From: Nevskia sp. | Lineage (GTDB): Bacteria > Pseudomonadota > Gammaproteobacteria > Nevskiales > Nevskiaceae | DNA: 64,000 nucleotides | Assembly: GCA_023229645.1 (NCBI GenBank) | Contig: JALNYU010000002.1 | Coordinates: 1-64,000 of the forward strand | Direction: 5' to 3' | Part shown: piece by piece, positions 40,840 to 51,412 of the stretch | How positions within the stretch are numbered: position 1 is the first letter of the stretch | Layout: every line of letters begins with the position of its first letter | The notes under the pieces: model-generated | Databases searched by the model: none | Told to the model about the DNA's origin: nothing | What the model saw: only the letters and a program-made list of their open reading frames with translations | Made by a program: the position numbers and the translations under genes

Positions 40840-41438
40840 GGCGTGTTGTCGTTGGTGCTGAGGTGCTGTTCGGCCAGACGCCACTCGTCCGGTGTGTTGA
40901 GGCTCCAGGCCCAGCGTGGCCACGCGTTGAAATTTGCAGCCGCGACGCGATGCTCGGCAAACCACTCACGCGGAGTTCTGCCGCCGGCATCCAAATAGCG
41001 GCGCAGATCATCAAGCAGGCTGCGGGCGAGCAGGCAACACAGCGGCTGCGGGCCAAAACCGTCATCGACGTAGACGATGTTGGTCCTTTGCTGGCGCTGT
41101 ACGTCTAGTAAACGGGTAGCGAGGTCGGGTGGCAACAGCGGTGCATCGCCCGGCACACAGAGTAGCCACGGGTTACTGCTCGCAGCGAGGCCCGCCGCGA
41201 CGCCAGCGAGCGGACCGAAGCCGGCGTAGCCTTCATCAGCGAGTACGGTAGCGCTGTAGACCCCGTACGCCTCGGCATTTCGGTTCGCGCTGATCACAAT
41301 TCGGCTGACCTGCGGGCGAAGGTTGGCGACAACGCGGTGGATCAATGGCCGGCCTAAAAACGGCTGCAGCGGCTTATCGCCGCCGCCGAGGCGGCTGCTG
41401 GCGCCGCCACAGAGTATGACTGCATCAAGGTCGATCAT
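40836..41438 (-). CDS. mobA: Molybdenum cofactor guanylyltransferase MobA
   Basis: A 200-residue nucleotidyltransferase that adds GMP to Mo-molybdopterin, as used by NasA-type enzymes. Motifs: AVILCGGASSRLGGGDKPL at the N-terminus, ISANRN, LADEGYAGFGPLAG and LLCVPGDAPLLP (metal-binding Asp). ATG 41438 gives the family's usual start; an upstream in-frame start at 41492 would add 18 residues. Coupled to moeA by a 4-base overlap. Confidence 0.93.
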   Translation of the reverse strand: MIDLDAVILCGGASSRLGGGDKPLQPFLGRPLIHRVVANLRPQVSRIVISANRNAEAYGVYSATVLADEGYAGFGPLAGVAAGLAASSNPWLLCVPGDAPLLPPDLATRLLDVQRQQRTNIVYVDDGFGPQPLCCLLARSLLDDLRRYLDAGGRTPREWFAEHRVAAANFNAWPRWAWSLNTPDEWRLAEQHLSTNDNTP

Positions 41439-41540
41439 AAGCGGCAGTTGTTCTCGGGCTAAGATTGAAAGAGGGAGCGGCGTCGCCCGCATTTCAGTAA
41501 TCCGCCGGTTCGGCGGTCATCGGCATATCACGTTCAGTAT

Positions 41541-42512
41541 ATGGAATTGATCAAACGGAGCTTCCTCGCAATGGGGACGGAAGTGACCGTGACCTTGGCG
41601 ATTGCAGCGGGCCAAGCGCAACGTGCCGAGGCGGCGATTGCCGAATTACGGGCGCTGATCGAGCAGTTTGGCCGCGATGGTTGGGCTTGGGGCGCTGGCG
41701 CATTGGGTGCGTTCAACGCAGCGCTTGCGCGCGGTGAGGTGGCCTCGGTACCGAAGTCGCTACAGCCGTTATTCGCCGCGGCTTGGCGCACACGCGTGCG
41801 CAGCGGCGGTTGCTATGAGCCTCGGATTGCCGCACTGGTGAAGCTCTGGGGTTTCGATTGCATGGATCACCTGCGGAACGCGCCGCCGCCGCTGGATCTC
41901 ATCGCCACTGCGTTGGCCGCGCTACACGCCGCGCCGCCGTATGAGGGCGGTGACCACTACGGCCCCGCGCCCGGTATTGGCTGGGACTTAGGCGGCATTG
42001 GTAAGGGTTACATCGTCGATTATGGGCTGAGATTGTTGCAGCAGCGGGGTTTTAGCAACGCAATGCTCGATGCCGGCGGCAATCTCGCCGCGCGCGGGGT
42101 TCGTTCGGATCGACCCTGGCGGGCCGGCGTGCGTGATCCGCGTAGTCCGGCGCACGCGTCCCAGCTATTACTGACGATCGACGTCGCCGATGAAGCCGTC
42201 ATCACGCATGGGGACGATCAGCGCTATTTCGACTACGCCGGCCAGCGCTACGCGCATTTGATCGATCCGAGCAGCGGTTGGCCGGTGCAGGGTTTGCGCG
42301 CGCTGACGGTTATCGATCGCGACGCCGCGCGTGCCGATAGCGAAGGTGCCGCGTTGTTTGTTGCCGGCGCACAGTGCTGGCCCGCACTCGCGCGGCAGCT
42401 TGGGTTGAGCCAGGTCTTAGCGGTTGCCGACGATGGCAGCTTGCAGATGACATCCGCACTCGCCAACCGCGCCCAGATTTTCAGCAACGCGCCGGTGGCG
42501 GTGATCGCTTAG
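41541..42512 (+). CDS. apbE: FAD:protein FMN transferase (ApbE family)
   Basis: The 323-residue product has ApbE motifs: MGTEVTVTLAIAAG near the N-terminus, WDLGGIGKGYIVDYGLRLL, AMLDAGGNLAARG, and YAHLIDPSSGWPVQ, then a DSEGAALFVAG motif. It transfers FMN to Thr residues of target flavoproteins. Most ApbE proteins are exported; here no signal peptide is visible and the product starts almost directly with the domain, so it may be cytoplasmic. Divergent from mobA, convergent with nadB. Confidence 0.9.
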   Translation: MELIKRSFLAMGTEVTVTLAIAAGQAQRAEAAIAELRALIEQFGRDGWAWGAGALGAFNAALARGEVASVPKSLQPLFAAAWRTRVRSGGCYEPRIAALVKLWGFDCMDHLRNAPPPLDLIATALAALHAAPPYEGGDHYGPAPGIGWDLGGIGKGYIVDYGLRLLQQRGFSNAMLDAGGNLAARGVRSDRPWRAGVRDPRSPAHASQLLLTIDVADEAVITHGDDQRYFDYAGQRYAHLIDPSSGWPVQGLRALTVIDRDAARADSEGAALFVAGAQCWPALARQLGLSQVLAVADDGSLQMTSALANRAQIFSNAPVAVIA

Positions 42513-42536
42513 GACAAACGCAGGGCAAAGCCATTT

Positions 42537-44129
42537 TTATGGCTTCAGTATTGTCGGCTCTGGCGTTGAGTCGGTCTGCGGATAATCCAAGGTGTAGTGT
42601 AGGCCCCGGCTTTCACGCCGGCTCAAGGCCGAACTCACGATTAATTCCGCCACCGTTACCAGATTGCGTAGCTCAATCAGGTGATGGGTGATGCGATAGT
42701 TGCGATAGAACTCGACGATTTCTCGGCGCAGTAAATCCACCCGGTGCTGCGCGCGGAGCAGGCGCTTGCTGGTGCGGACGATACCGACGTAGTCCCACAT
42801 AAACGTGCGCAGCTCCAACCAATTGTGGGAGACCACAACGTCTTCGTCGGAGTCTGATACCCGACTTTCGTCCCAGGGCCGGAGCGTCGGCGGTTCCGGG
42901 AGATGCGGCAGCTCGCGGATTAAGTCATCGGCTGCAGCTTGCGCAAAGACTAAGCACTCCAGTAGTGAGTTGCTGGCCAAGCGGTTTGCACCGTGTAGAC
43001 CAGTGCAGGCGACTTCTCCGGCCGCATAAAGCCCAGGCAGATCGGTGCGGGCGCGCAAGTCGGTCATCACCCCGCCGCAGGTGAAGTGTGCGGACGGCAC
43101 AACCGGAATCGGTGCTTGGGTGATGTCGATGCCTAAGCTCAGGCAATGGGCGTAGATCGACGGAAAATGCGTGCGGACAAAATCGCCAGGCTTATGGCTG
43201 ATGTCCAGCCAGACGTGCTTAACGCCGAGCCGCTTCATTTCGTGATCGATCGCGCGGGCGACGATGTCGCGCGGTGCCAATTCCGCGCGCTCATCAAAGC
43301 GCGGCATAAAGCGTTCGCCGACTTTTCCATCGGCGGTCGGCAGGTGCAGCGTCGCGCCTTCGCCGCGCAGCGCTTCGGTAATCAGGAATGACCGCGAGTC
43401 GCGGTGGTAGAGCGTCGTTGGGTGAAACTGCATAAATTCCATGTTCGCGACGCGGCAGCCGGCGCGCCAAGCCATTGCAATGCCGTCGCCGGAGGCGCCG
43501 AACGGGTTGCTGGAATACAGATAAACCTGATTGGCGCCACCGGTGGCGAGCAATACCGCCTTCGCCGCCACGGCATCAACGCGCTTACTGTTGCGGTCGT
43601 ACAAATAGACACCGTGTACGCGCGGTGCGTCCCGATCGACGATCAAATCAACTGCGACGCTACGTTCAAGCACTTGGATTAGTGGATGGCGGCTCGCCAA
43701 GTCCGCCAGCGTGGTCTCAACGGCAAAGCCGGTGGCGTCCGCCGCGTGGACGACACGGCGATGGCTGTGACCGCCTTCGCGGGTGAGATGGAGGCGGCGG
43801 CCGTTGAGGTCTTCATCGGACTGCGTAAACGCAACGCCGTGCTGTAGCAGCCAGTCGATCCCCTCAGGGCCGTGCTCGACGGTGAACCGAACGGCTTCGA
43901 CATCGCAAAGCCCGGCACCGGCAATCAAGGTGTCGTGGACATGCGCCGCAAGCGAATCGTCCTGGTCCAGCGCGGCGGAAATCCCGCCCTGCGCCCATAA
44001 CGTGCTGCCGCTCGCGAGCGGACCTTTAGAAACCACCGTGACGCGGTGGCCCGCTTCGGCGAGGCGTAATGCCGCAGAAAGCCCAGCAGCACCGCTGCCG
44101 AGTATCAATACTTCAGGGGATGGATTCAC
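42537..44129 (-). CDS. nadB: L-aspartate oxidase NadB
   Basis: A 530-residue FAD enzyme that oxidises L-aspartate to iminoaspartate, the first step of NAD synthesis. Motifs: [113 protein letters not shown] in part, and the C-terminal helical domain ([14 protein letters not shown]). Full length. It is next to rpoE, divergently, an arrangement common in Gammaproteobacteria. Confidence 0.96.
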   Translation of the reverse strand: MNPSPEVLILGSGAAGLSAALRLAEAGHRVTVVSKGPLASGSTLWAQGGISAALDQDDSLAAHVHDTLIAGAGLCDVEAVRFTVEHGPEGIDWLLQHGVAFTQSDEDLNGRRLHLTREGGHSHRRVVHAADATGFAVETTLADLASRHPLIQVLERSVAVDLIVDRDAPRVHGVYLYDRNSKRVDAVAAKAVLLATGGANQVYLYSSNPFGASGDGIAMAWRAGCRVANMEFMQFHPTTLYHRDSRSFLITEALRGEGATLHLPTADGKVGERFMPRFDERAELAPRDIVARAIDHEMKRLGVKHVWLDISHKPGDFVRTHFPSIYAHCLSLGIDITQAPIPVVPSAHFTCGGVMTDLRARTDLPGLYAAGEVACTGLHGANRLASNSLLECLVFAQAAADDLIRELPHLPEPPTLRPWDESRVSDSDEDVVVSHNWLELRTFMWDYVGIVRTSKRLLRAQHRVDLLRREIVEFYRNYRITHHLIELRNLVTVAELIVSSALSRRESRGLHYTLDYPQTDSTPEPTILKP

Positions 44130-44247
44130 GCGCGGAATTACTTAACTTGTTAGAATAACCACAGTTTGAATAACTTACGTTGTAGGGGAGTTTAGCCCGA
44201 TTCCAGTGCGCTGGTGCTGGCGGCCATCGTGCTGGTTGAAGCTGCGA

Positions 44248-44820
44248 ATGAGCGAAGAAAAAACTGATGAACAACTGGTCGTTCTTGCGCAGGAGGGCGA
44301 CCAGCGCGCGTTTGAACTGTTGGTACGGAAGTACCAGCACAAGATCGTCCAACTCGTTGGCCGTCTGGTCGGCGAGGGCGATGCGCCGGATGTTGCGCAA
44401 GAAACCCTGATCAAGGCATGGCGCGCACTCAAGGGTTTTCAGGGCAATAGCGCTTTTTACACCTGGCTTTACCGAATTGGCATTAATACTGCGAAGAACC
44501 ATTTGGTCTCGCGCGGGCGTCGACCGTCGAATCAAGATATCGACATTGCCGATGCCGAGCAATTTGGCCATACCGAGCACTTGAGCGACGTCGACACGCC
44601 TGAGTCGCTATTGCTTTCACATGAGCTCAAGGTCAAAGTCGCGGAAGTTATCCAGAAGTTGCCGCCGGACTTGCGTCAAGCGATTACGCTGCGCGAGTTG
44701 GAAGGGCTAAGCTACGAAGAGATCGCGGAAGTGATGGATTGCCCAATCGGCACGGTGCGTTCGCGCATTTTCCGTGCACGTGAGGCGATTGATGCGGTGG
44801 TCTCGCCGCTGATGAATTGA
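44248..44820 (+). CDS. rpoE: Envelope stress sigma factor RpoE
   Basis: The 190-residue ECF sigma factor is read from ATG 44248 (MSEEKTDEQLVVLAQEGD). Region 2 is QRAFELLVRKYQHKIVQLV with the ARDVAQE-like GDAPDVAQETLIKAWRAL; region 4 is LPPDLRQAITLRELEGLSYEEIA with CPIGTVRSRIFRARE. It is held at the membrane by RseA and activates envelope stress genes. The start at 44206 seen in the longer frame has a poorer context. Confidence 0.96.
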   Translation: MSEEKTDEQLVVLAQEGDQRAFELLVRKYQHKIVQLVGRLVGEGDAPDVAQETLIKAWRALKGFQGNSAFYTWLYRIGINTAKNHLVSRGRRPSNQDIDIADAEQFGHTEHLSDVDTPESLLLSHELKVKVAEVIQKLPPDLRQAITLRELEGLSYEEIAEVMDCPIGTVRSRIFRAREAIDAVVSPLMN

Positions 44821-44878
44821 TCGTCGATCCCCAGGACGTTTGGACGCGGGATTGAGATTAGCTAAAATTTTTAGGCCG

Positions 44879-44898
44879 TAACGGGAACTTTCCCGTTA
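44879..44898 (+). promoter_or_regulatory. Hairpin between rpoE and rseA
   Basis: A perfect 9-bp stem TAACGGGAA / TTCCCGTTA with a 2-base spacer, followed by AGCC rather than T. It could modulate the ratio of RpoE to RseA or be a binding palindrome; no function is shown. Confidence 0.35.
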
Positions 44899-44963
44899 AG
44901 CCGCTGTTAATGTTGCAGCAAGTGATTTTTTGCTTTCGATAGCGGTAGGTATGGAAGAACGCA

Positions 44964-45632
44964 ATGTCTGAAGAACTTCTATCGGCGATGATGGATGGCG
45001 AATGCAAGCCTGCCGAACTGCAACAGCTGCTGGCCGAGCTTGAACAATCCCCCGCGCTGCGCGCGCGTTGGAGCAGGATGTGTCTGGCGCGGGATGCCCT
45101 CGCTGGCGTTTCAGTGCGCAAAGTTGCGCCTGATTTTTCCGGCAACGTAATGGCTGCAATTGCTCTTGAGCGCGCGGTAGAGCCGGTCTCGAACGTGGTG
45201 CCGTTACGGCGTCACACTGCGGGCCGTAAGCCTTCCTATGCCCGTCGGCATTGGCAGCCGTTAACCGGTTTAGCGGCAGCGGCATCGATTGCAATCGCAA
45301 TCGTCGTCGGTGGCCGCAGCTTATTGCTGCAACCAACGGATGGCGCCGCGCCTATCGCCAGCGGTGCTACCAATGCGACGCAATTAGCGTTGCGTGACGC
45401 GCGAGTGGGTGGATTGCAGCCGGTTTCAACGCAGGTTGCGGAGTCGGGCGCGGGTGGCGAGCCGACGGAAACCCGCTGGGCGCAGTTAGATGCTGATTCA
45501 GCCCGGCAATTGAATGATTATCTGATGGAACACAGCAATTCTCGCGCCGAGGGGGGCATGGGTGGCTCGTTGAGCTATGCCCGCCTAGCGGTGCGTACGG
45601 CGGACTATCGTCCGGCTGCCGAGCAGCGCTGA
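44964..45632 (+). CDS. rseA: Anti-sigma-E factor RseA
   Basis: A 222-residue membrane protein. The N-terminal anti-sigma domain (EELLSAMMDGECKPAELQQLLAEL, then LRARWSRMCLARDAL) binds RpoE; one membrane segment is at about 101-120 (LTGLAAAASIAIAIVVGG); the periplasmic tail would bind RseB and be cut by DegS-like proteases. Its TGA overlaps the rseB ATG by one base. Confidence 0.92.
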   Translation: MSEELLSAMMDGECKPAELQQLLAELEQSPALRARWSRMCLARDALAGVSVRKVAPDFSGNVMAAIALERAVEPVSNVVPLRRHTAGRKPSYARRHWQPLTGLAAAASIAIAIVVGGRSLLLQPTDGAAPIASGATNATQLALRDARVGGLQPVSTQVAESGAGGEPTETRWAQLDADSARQLNDYLMEHSNSRAEGGMGGSLSYARLAVRTADYRPAAEQR

Positions 45633-46678
45633 TGCGCAAGCTGTGGCTCTGCGCAGGTACCGCGGCGGCCTGCGTAACCGCTAGTGCTGTCGCCGAACCG
45701 ATAGATCCGGCTGCGCTGCTGGTCAAAGCGGCGGAAGCGTCGAGAACAACTAACTATCAAGGCGTTGTCATCTATCGCGGTGACGAGCTGTTTGAAGTGC
45801 TGCGCGTCCAGCATCGCTTTAAAGACGACAGCGAACGCGAGCGCATGATTTCGCTGACGGGCGAGCCGCGGCAGTTGTTGCGAATCGACAATCGGCTGAT
45901 TTGCATCCTGCCGAAAGGCCACATGATGAGTGTGGAGCGGCCAACGCTGAAAGGGTTTTTATCGCAGCTCACGATTGAGCGCATTCAGCAGCTCAAACAA
46001 TGGTATGACTTCCGTGATGAAGGGCAAGGCCGGATCGCGGGCCGCCCTTGTAATGGGGTAACCATTGCGCCCAAAGATGCTTTTCGCTACGGCTACGAAG
46101 TCTGGACTGATCAAGAAAGCCGCCTGCCGTTAAAAATCAGCTTGACCGGCCCCCGCGGCCAAGTTTTGGAACAGGTAATGTTTACCGAAGTTTCATATCC
46201 GGATTCAATTCCGGACGAAGCTTTCGAAACGGAAGTCGACCCGCGTAAATTCAATTTAATCACGCGTAATCTGCCCAAGCTCGACGCCGTCGCGCCGCTA
46301 GACGAGCACGACAAGCCGCAAGTCAAACTCGAAAAATTGCCACCCGGGTTCCGCATTATTTCTCACGATGATCGGCCGTTGCCAGACGGCTCGGGTCAAG
46401 TCGAACACTTGATGCTATCTGACGGCCTGTCGTCGGTTTCTGTATTCAGCGAAGTTCAGCAGCACGAAGAAAAAGTCTTCAGCGGCGTATCTCATATTGG
46501 TCCGGTCCAGGCTTACGGCCGCATGGTGGGGAGCCTGCATATCACGATAGTCGGTGAAGTACCGGCACAAACGATCCGTATGATCGGGGATGGCTTGCGC
46601 TTGCCAATCCCAGGGATTGAAACGCAAGCAGGTTCGAGTGTGACCCCGGTTTTGCCGCGCGTCCCCGCAAAGAATTGA
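45632..46678 (+). CDS. rseB: Sigma-E regulatory protein RseB (MucB)
   Basis: A 348-residue periplasmic protein with a signal peptide (MRKLWLCAGTAAACVTASAVAEP). It has the LolA-like N-domain (LLVKAAEASRTTNYQGVVIYR, then RISLTGEPRQLLR-like EPRQLLRID) and the C-domain (LPPGFRIISHDDRPLP, then VSVFSEVQQHEE). It protects RseA from proteolysis until envelope stress. Coupled to rseA. Confidence 0.94.
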   Translation: MRKLWLCAGTAAACVTASAVAEPIDPAALLVKAAEASRTTNYQGVVIYRGDELFEVLRVQHRFKDDSERERMISLTGEPRQLLRIDNRLICILPKGHMMSVERPTLKGFLSQLTIERIQQLKQWYDFRDEGQGRIAGRPCNGVTIAPKDAFRYGYEVWTDQESRLPLKISLTGPRGQVLEQVMFTEVSYPDSIPDEAFETEVDPRKFNLITRNLPKLDAVAPLDEHDKPQVKLEKLPPGFRIISHDDRPLPDGSGQVEHLMLSDGLSSVSVFSEVQQHEEKVFSGVSHIGPVQAYGRMVGSLHITIVGEVPAQTIRMIGDGLRLPIPGIETQAGSSVTPVLPRVPAKN

Positions 46679-46819
46679 TCGGCGGCCTCATGCCGCTTTG
46701 TCGGATTCTCGCTGACAAGGTTTGCGCATGGCCAATTGCTGATCTGAAGCTCATACTTCTTAATAATATCGGGTGCCGAGTACGAATCGGCCCCATTCGC
46801 TTTGTTTTGGGGGTTTCAA

Positions 46820-48361
46820 ATGCGCATCGTCGCCGGCGGCCGGAACGTCGTCACATCCCTGCTGCTAATGTTTGCCGCTGGGGTGCTGGCGGGATGCAGT
46901 CAACACAACGCAGGGTTGCCCAATTTTGCTGATCTTGTTGAGCAAGTTAGCCCCTCCGTCGTCAATATCAGCGCGGTTCCGGTCGATAGCCGGGCCGACG
47001 CCGCGGCCAACACCAGCGGCGATTCATCTCGGCAAGTACCCGACTGGCTGCGCAAGTTTCTCGACCAACACGGGCGTGACGGCGCTACGCCGAAAGACCC
47101 CGATAACGCCAATCCTAGCGATCCCTCAAGCGACCCTGCCCCGAGCGACAACGACGCCAATCCGCAGGGTGATGCACCGGATGACGGTCCGCAAGGTGGC
47201 GAGCAATCACTCGGCTCTGGTTTTATTTTGTGGTCCGATGGCTACATTTTGACCAATCATCACGTCGTTAAAGACTCGAAGGAGGTTGTGGTTCGTTTGT
47301 CTGATCGGCGGCAGTTCCAGGCTCAGGTCGTCGGCAGTGACGAGCGCAGCGATATTGCATTGCTAAAAATCGATGCGAAAGACTTGCCTGCGGTGAAGCT
47401 GGCCGATGTCGGGCGCAGCCGCGTCGGTGATTGGGTTTTGGCAATTGGTTCGCCATTTGGCTTCGATTACACGGTAACGTCGGGTATTTTGTCGGCAAAG
47501 GGCCGTATTCTCGAAACCGAACAGTATGTGCCGTTCTTGCAGACCGATGCCGCAGTGAATCCTGGCAACTCTGGCGGCCCCTTGTTTAACCTCAAGGGCG
47601 AAGTGCTCGGCGTCAATTCCCAGATCTACAGCCAGAACGGCGGTTTTCAGGGCGTGGCATTCGCGATTCCGATTGACGTTGCCGCCAAAGTGGCGATGAC
47701 GCTCAAAGAAGGCGGCAAGGTGACGCGCGGCTGGCTTGGCATCGTCATGCAAGAAGTTGATCGCAACCTAGCCAAGTCTTTCGGCATGGAAAAGCCGGGC
47801 GGGGCATTGATCGCCCGCGTGCTTGCCGATAGCCCTGCGCAGCAGGCTGGACTTAAAACCGGCGATGTCATTTTGAAGTACAACGGCCTTGAAATCGTCA
47901 GCTCGCGTACGCTCAAACCTCTGGTCGGCAATAGTGTGCCCGGCGAAACGGTAACGTTAGAGCTGTTGCGTGAAGGCAAGATTGTGACGATCAAAGTCGA
48001 AGTCGGCACGTTGGAATCTCAGGACGAAGTCACGCCGGATGCGTCACCAAAGTCGCAAGCGCCGCTGCCGCCGAAGGACATGCCGCTGGCCATCGAAGTG
48101 AAAGCATTAGACGATGACGAGCGGCGCGCGGCGAAAGTCGTTTCTGGCGGCGTGCGTATTATTTCGATTGGCCCCGGTCCGGGTCGCGAAGCCGGTATGG
48201 TCGTTGGCGATGTCATCCTGTCGATATCGGGACAAGAAATTGCCAGTATTGAGCGCTATAACGAAGTCGTTGGTCGGCTTACGCCAGGGCAATCGGTCCC
48301 CGTATTGGTGCAGCGACAAGGCGCGCCCTTGTTCCTAGCGCTCGCAGTTCCGCCGCGTTAG
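46820..48361 (+). CDS. Periplasmic serine protease DegQ/MucD type
   Basis: The 513-residue product is read from ATG 46820 and has a lipoprotein-like or Sec signal (LLLMFAAGVLAGCSQ, Cys 26 in a lipobox-like LAGC). The trypsin-like domain has catalytic H148 (LTNHHVV), D178 (SDIALLKID) and S251 (NPGNSGGP). Two PDZ domains follow (ADSPAQQAGLKTGDVIL; GREAGMVVGDVILSI). A Pro/Asp/Asn-rich low-complexity linker at about 85-125 is longer than usual. It degrades misfolded envelope proteins; the position after rseB matches mucD. Confidence 0.93.
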   Translation: MRIVAGGRNVVTSLLLMFAAGVLAGCSQHNAGLPNFADLVEQVSPSVVNISAVPVDSRADAAANTSGDSSRQVPDWLRKFLDQHGRDGATPKDPDNANPSDPSSDPAPSDNDANPQGDAPDDGPQGGEQSLGSGFILWSDGYILTNHHVVKDSKEVVVRLSDRRQFQAQVVGSDERSDIALLKIDAKDLPAVKLADVGRSRVGDWVLAIGSPFGFDYTVTSGILSAKGRILETEQYVPFLQTDAAVNPGNSGGPLFNLKGEVLGVNSQIYSQNGGFQGVAFAIPIDVAAKVAMTLKEGGKVTRGWLGIVMQEVDRNLAKSFGMEKPGGALIARVLADSPAQQAGLKTGDVILKYNGLEIVSSRTLKPLVGNSVPGETVTLELLREGKIVTIKVEVGTLESQDEVTPDASPKSQAPLPPKDMPLAIEVKALDDDERRAAKVVSGGVRIISIGPGPGREAGMVVGDVILSISGQEIASIERYNEVVGRLTPGQSVPVLVQRQGAPLFLALAVPPR

Positions 48362-48372
48362 TCGCCAGATTT

Positions 48373-48615
48373 ATGGCGCTGCTGCTGCTAAGCCGTCCGG
48401 GTTGCGGGCTCTGTGAGGAATTTCTCGAAGCATTCTTAGCCGAGTTTCCCGAACGGGCGGCGGCGCTGCAGGTGGCGGATGTTGATAGCAAGCCGGGCTG
48501 GCAGGGCCGTTACGGGTTAGTGATACCGGTGCTGCTTGATGACGAAGGTACCGTGCTCTGCGAGACGCACTTTGACGCCGAATTAATCGGAAAACAGTTC
48601 GAAACCACGCGTTAA
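48373..48615 (+). CDS. Small glutaredoxin-like protein
   Basis: The 80-residue product has a thioredoxin-fold start [15 protein letters not shown] with a CxxC redox pair (CGLC), cis-Pro region [10 protein letters not shown], and the size of the glutaredoxin-like DUF836 family. It lies between degQ and lepA, a frequent site for such genes. Target unknown. Confidence 0.85.
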   Translation: MALLLLSRPGCGLCEEFLEAFLAEFPERAAALQVADVDSKPGWQGRYGLVIPVLLDDEGTVLCETHFDAELIGKQFETTR

Positions 48616-48661
48616 ACCGCTGCGGGGGCTATACTTCGCCGCTATTTTCTCCTCGCGCACC

Positions 48662-50473
48662 ATGACGCAGCCTGCCCGCCAATCGCTCATTCGCAATTTC
48701 TCGATCATCGCGCATATCGACCACGGTAAGTCGACGCTCGCCGATCGCTTCATCCAACTCTGCGGCGGTCTTGAAGAGCGCGAAATGCAGGCGCAGGTGC
48801 TCGACAACAATCCGATCGAGCGCGAGCGTGGAATCACGATCAAGGCGCAGGCAGTTTCGCTGAACTACAAAGCGAAAGACGGCAACGTCTATCAGCTGAA
48901 CTTGATCGATACCCCCGGGCATGTCGACTTTTCCTACGAAGTCAGCCGCTCGCTCGCAGCCTGTGAAGGCGCGCTCTTGGTCGTTGATGCCTCGCAAGGC
49001 GTCGAGGCGCAGAGCGTGGCGAATTGCTACACCGCGCTTGAGCAAAAGCTGGAAGTAATGCCGATCTTGAATAAGATCGACTTGCATAACGCCGAGCCCG
49101 ACCGCGTCGCGCAAGAAATCGAAGACATTATCGGCATCGAAGCCACCGATGCGCTGCGCATTTCGGCCAAAACCGGCCTCGGCGTTGCCGAGGTACTTGA
49201 AGCCCTGGTGCACAAGCTGCCGGCGCCGCGTGGCATCGTCGACGCACCGCTGCAGGCTTTGATCGTCGATTCCTGGTTCGATAACTATCTGGGTGTCGTC
49301 TCGCTGGTGCGCGTTGTTAATGGGCGCATTCAGAAGGGCCAGAAAATCCGGGTGATTTCAACCGGCAAGGATTATGAAGTCACGATGCTCGGCGTGCATT
49401 CGCCGAAGCGGGTGCTGCGTGATGCACTGGAGACCGGTGAAGTTGGCTTCCTTGTCTCCGGCATTAAAGATATTTTCGGCGCGCCGGTTGGTGACACGCT
49501 AACCGAGGCCTCGCGGGCGTCGGTCGATCAACTCCCCGGTTTCCGACAGGTTCAGCCCCGGGTTTTCGCCGGTATGTTCCCGGTCGATGCCGACGATTTC
49601 GAAGATTTTCGCGAAAGCCTACAAAAATTGCGCTTGAACGATTCAGCGCTGCAATTTGAGCCGGAAAACTCGGGCGCGCTGGGCTTTGGCTTCCGTATTG
49701 GCTTTCTCGGCATGCTGCACATGGAAATTGTGCAGGAGCGCTTAGAGCGCGAATACAACCTGAATTTAATTACCACGGCGCCGTCGGTTGTTTACGAAGT
49801 CGAAAACAGCAACGGTGAAGTTCGGAAAATCGATAACCCATCTGATTTGCCGGAGCCGGGCATGTTTGTCGATGTCCGCGAGCCGATCATTTTGTGTCGG
49901 CTGCTGATGCCGCAAACCTACGTTGGCGCCGTCATGCAACTGTGCATGGAAAAGCGCGGCGTGCAGAAGAACCTGCGCTATCACGGTAATCAGGTTCAAC
50001 TCGAAGTTGAGATGCCGTTGGCTGAAGTTGTGTTGGATTTCTTCGACCGACTGAAGTCTGTTAGCCGCGGCTTCGCCTCGTTCGAATACGAATTTCTACG
50101 CTTCCAGACGGCGCCGCTGGTGAAACTGGATGTGCTGGTAAACGGCGATAAAGTTGATGCGTTGGCGACAATCGTTCATCGCAATGACGCCGAATCCCGC
50201 GGTCGCGATCTGTGTGAGCGGATGAAAGAAGTCATCCACCGGCAGATGTTCGATGTCGCCATTCAAGCCGCGATCGGGGCTAAAGTGATTGCCCGTAGCA
50301 CGGTTAAGGCGCTGCGCAAGAACGTGCTCGCAAAATGCTACGGCGGCGATATCAGCCGAAAGAAGAAATTATTGGAAAAACAAAAGGAAGGCAAGAAGCG
50401 GATGAAGCAGGTCGGCAGTGTCGAGATCCCGCAGGAAGCGTTCCTTGCGGTACTTGGCGTCGATAAGCGCTAA
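48662..50473 (+). CDS. lepA: Elongation factor 4 (LepA)
   Basis: A 603-residue translational GTPase that acts on stalled or misplaced ribosomes. G1 [10 protein letters not shown]2 RGITIKAQ, G3 DTPGHVDF, G4 NKIDL (here [11 protein letters not shown]), and the LepA-specific C-terminal domain ending [22 protein letters not shown]. Full length for the family. Starts the lepA-lepB operon. Confidence 0.97.
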   Translation: MTQPARQSLIRNFSIIAHIDHGKSTLADRFIQLCGGLEEREMQAQVLDNNPIERERGITIKAQAVSLNYKAKDGNVYQLNLIDTPGHVDFSYEVSRSLAACEGALLVVDASQGVEAQSVANCYTALEQKLEVMPILNKIDLHNAEPDRVAQEIEDIIGIEATDALRISAKTGLGVAEVLEALVHKLPAPRGIVDAPLQALIVDSWFDNYLGVVSLVRVVNGRIQKGQKIRVISTGKDYEVTMLGVHSPKRVLRDALETGEVGFLVSGIKDIFGAPVGDTLTEASRASVDQLPGFRQVQPRVFAGMFPVDADDFEDFRESLQKLRLNDSALQFEPENSGALGFGFRIGFLGMLHMEIVQERLEREYNLNLITTAPSVVYEVENSNGEVRKIDNPSDLPEPGMFVDVREPIILCRLLMPQTYVGAVMQLCMEKRGVQKNLRYHGNQVQLEVEMPLAEVVLDFFDRLKSVSRGFASFEYEFLRFQTAPLVKLDVLVNGDKVDALATIVHRNDAESRGRDLCERMKEVIHRQMFDVAIQAAIGAKVIARSTVKALRKNVLAKCYGGDISRKKKLLEKQKEGKKRMKQVGSVEIPQEAFLAVLGVDKR

Positions 50474-50550
50474 ATCTGCTGCGGTCCGCCTGCGTCGCCC
50501 GTAGCAATACCTTGTTTGTCGCCTCGAATCCGCATTTTTAGGCTTACACG

Positions 50551-51360
50551 ATGAATTTCGCCGTCATGTTTAATTTGCTGCTGACATTGCTGACCGCCGC
50601 CACCGGTGTTTGTTGGCTGCTGGATAAATTCTGGCTTGCCAAGCGGCGCAAAGCCTTGCACGGCGATGACGCGCAGCCCGGCGCAACGTTTGAATTTTTC
50701 CGCGGCCTATTTCCGGTCATTGCAGCGGTTTTTGTCGTGCGTTCGTTTTTATTTGAGCCGTTTCGAATCCCGTCGGGCTCGATGATCCCGACGCTGCACG
50801 TCGGCGATTTTATTCTGGTCAATAAATTTGGCTACGGCCTGCGGTGCCCGATTGGTAGCTGTAAATTGGTCGACATTGGCGAGCCGAAGCGCGGTGAAGT
50901 CATTGTTTTTAAGTTTCCGAAAGACCCAACGCAGGACTACATCAAGCGTTTGATCGGACTCCCAGGCGACAAAATTCACTACGAAAACAAGACCCTGACG
51001 ATAAACGGCGAGACGATGTCGTTAACTCCGGCGAAAACCAATGATGATGCACGTAGTGACGATACCCGCATGCACGAAAATCTCGGCGGGGTCGAACACG
51101 ATACCTTGGCCAAGCTCAACCGGATATCCGATTCTTATAGTTGCCCATTTGTGCAGCCGAACCCCGATGAATTCGATTTCGAGGTGCCTGCAGGCAGTTA
51201 TTTTATGATGGGCGACAACCGCGATGGTTCGAACGATAGCCGTTGCTGGGGCACGGTGCCAGAAGCGAATTTGAAAGGCCGCGCAACATTAATCTGGATG
51301 AGCTGGAATAGCGAAAAGTTCAAAATCGAGCTGTCTCGCATCGGAACGCTGATCCGCTAA
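50551..51360 (+). CDS. lepB: Signal peptidase I (LepB)
   Basis: A 269-residue inner-membrane protease that removes Sec signal peptides. Two N-terminal membrane segments; catalytic S77 in PSGSMIPTL and K132 in DYIKRLIGLPGD; later motifs YFMMGDNRDGSNDSR and WGTVPEANLKGRA. Follows lepA by 77 bp in the usual order. Confidence 0.97.
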   Translation: MNFAVMFNLLLTLLTAATGVCWLLDKFWLAKRRKALHGDDAQPGATFEFFRGLFPVIAAVFVVRSFLFEPFRIPSGSMIPTLHVGDFILVNKFGYGLRCPIGSCKLVDIGEPKRGEVIVFKFPKDPTQDYIKRLIGLPGDKIHYENKTLTINGETMSLTPAKTNDDARSDDTRMHENLGGVEHDTLAKLNRISDSYSCPFVQPNPDEFDFEVPAGSYFMMGDNRDGSNDSRCWGTVPEANLKGRATLIWMSWNSEKFKIELSRIGTLIR

Positions 51361-51412
51361 GATAAATGCAGATTTTGCCAGCGGCTTCCGACCCAAATTA
51401 AGAGATCGACTC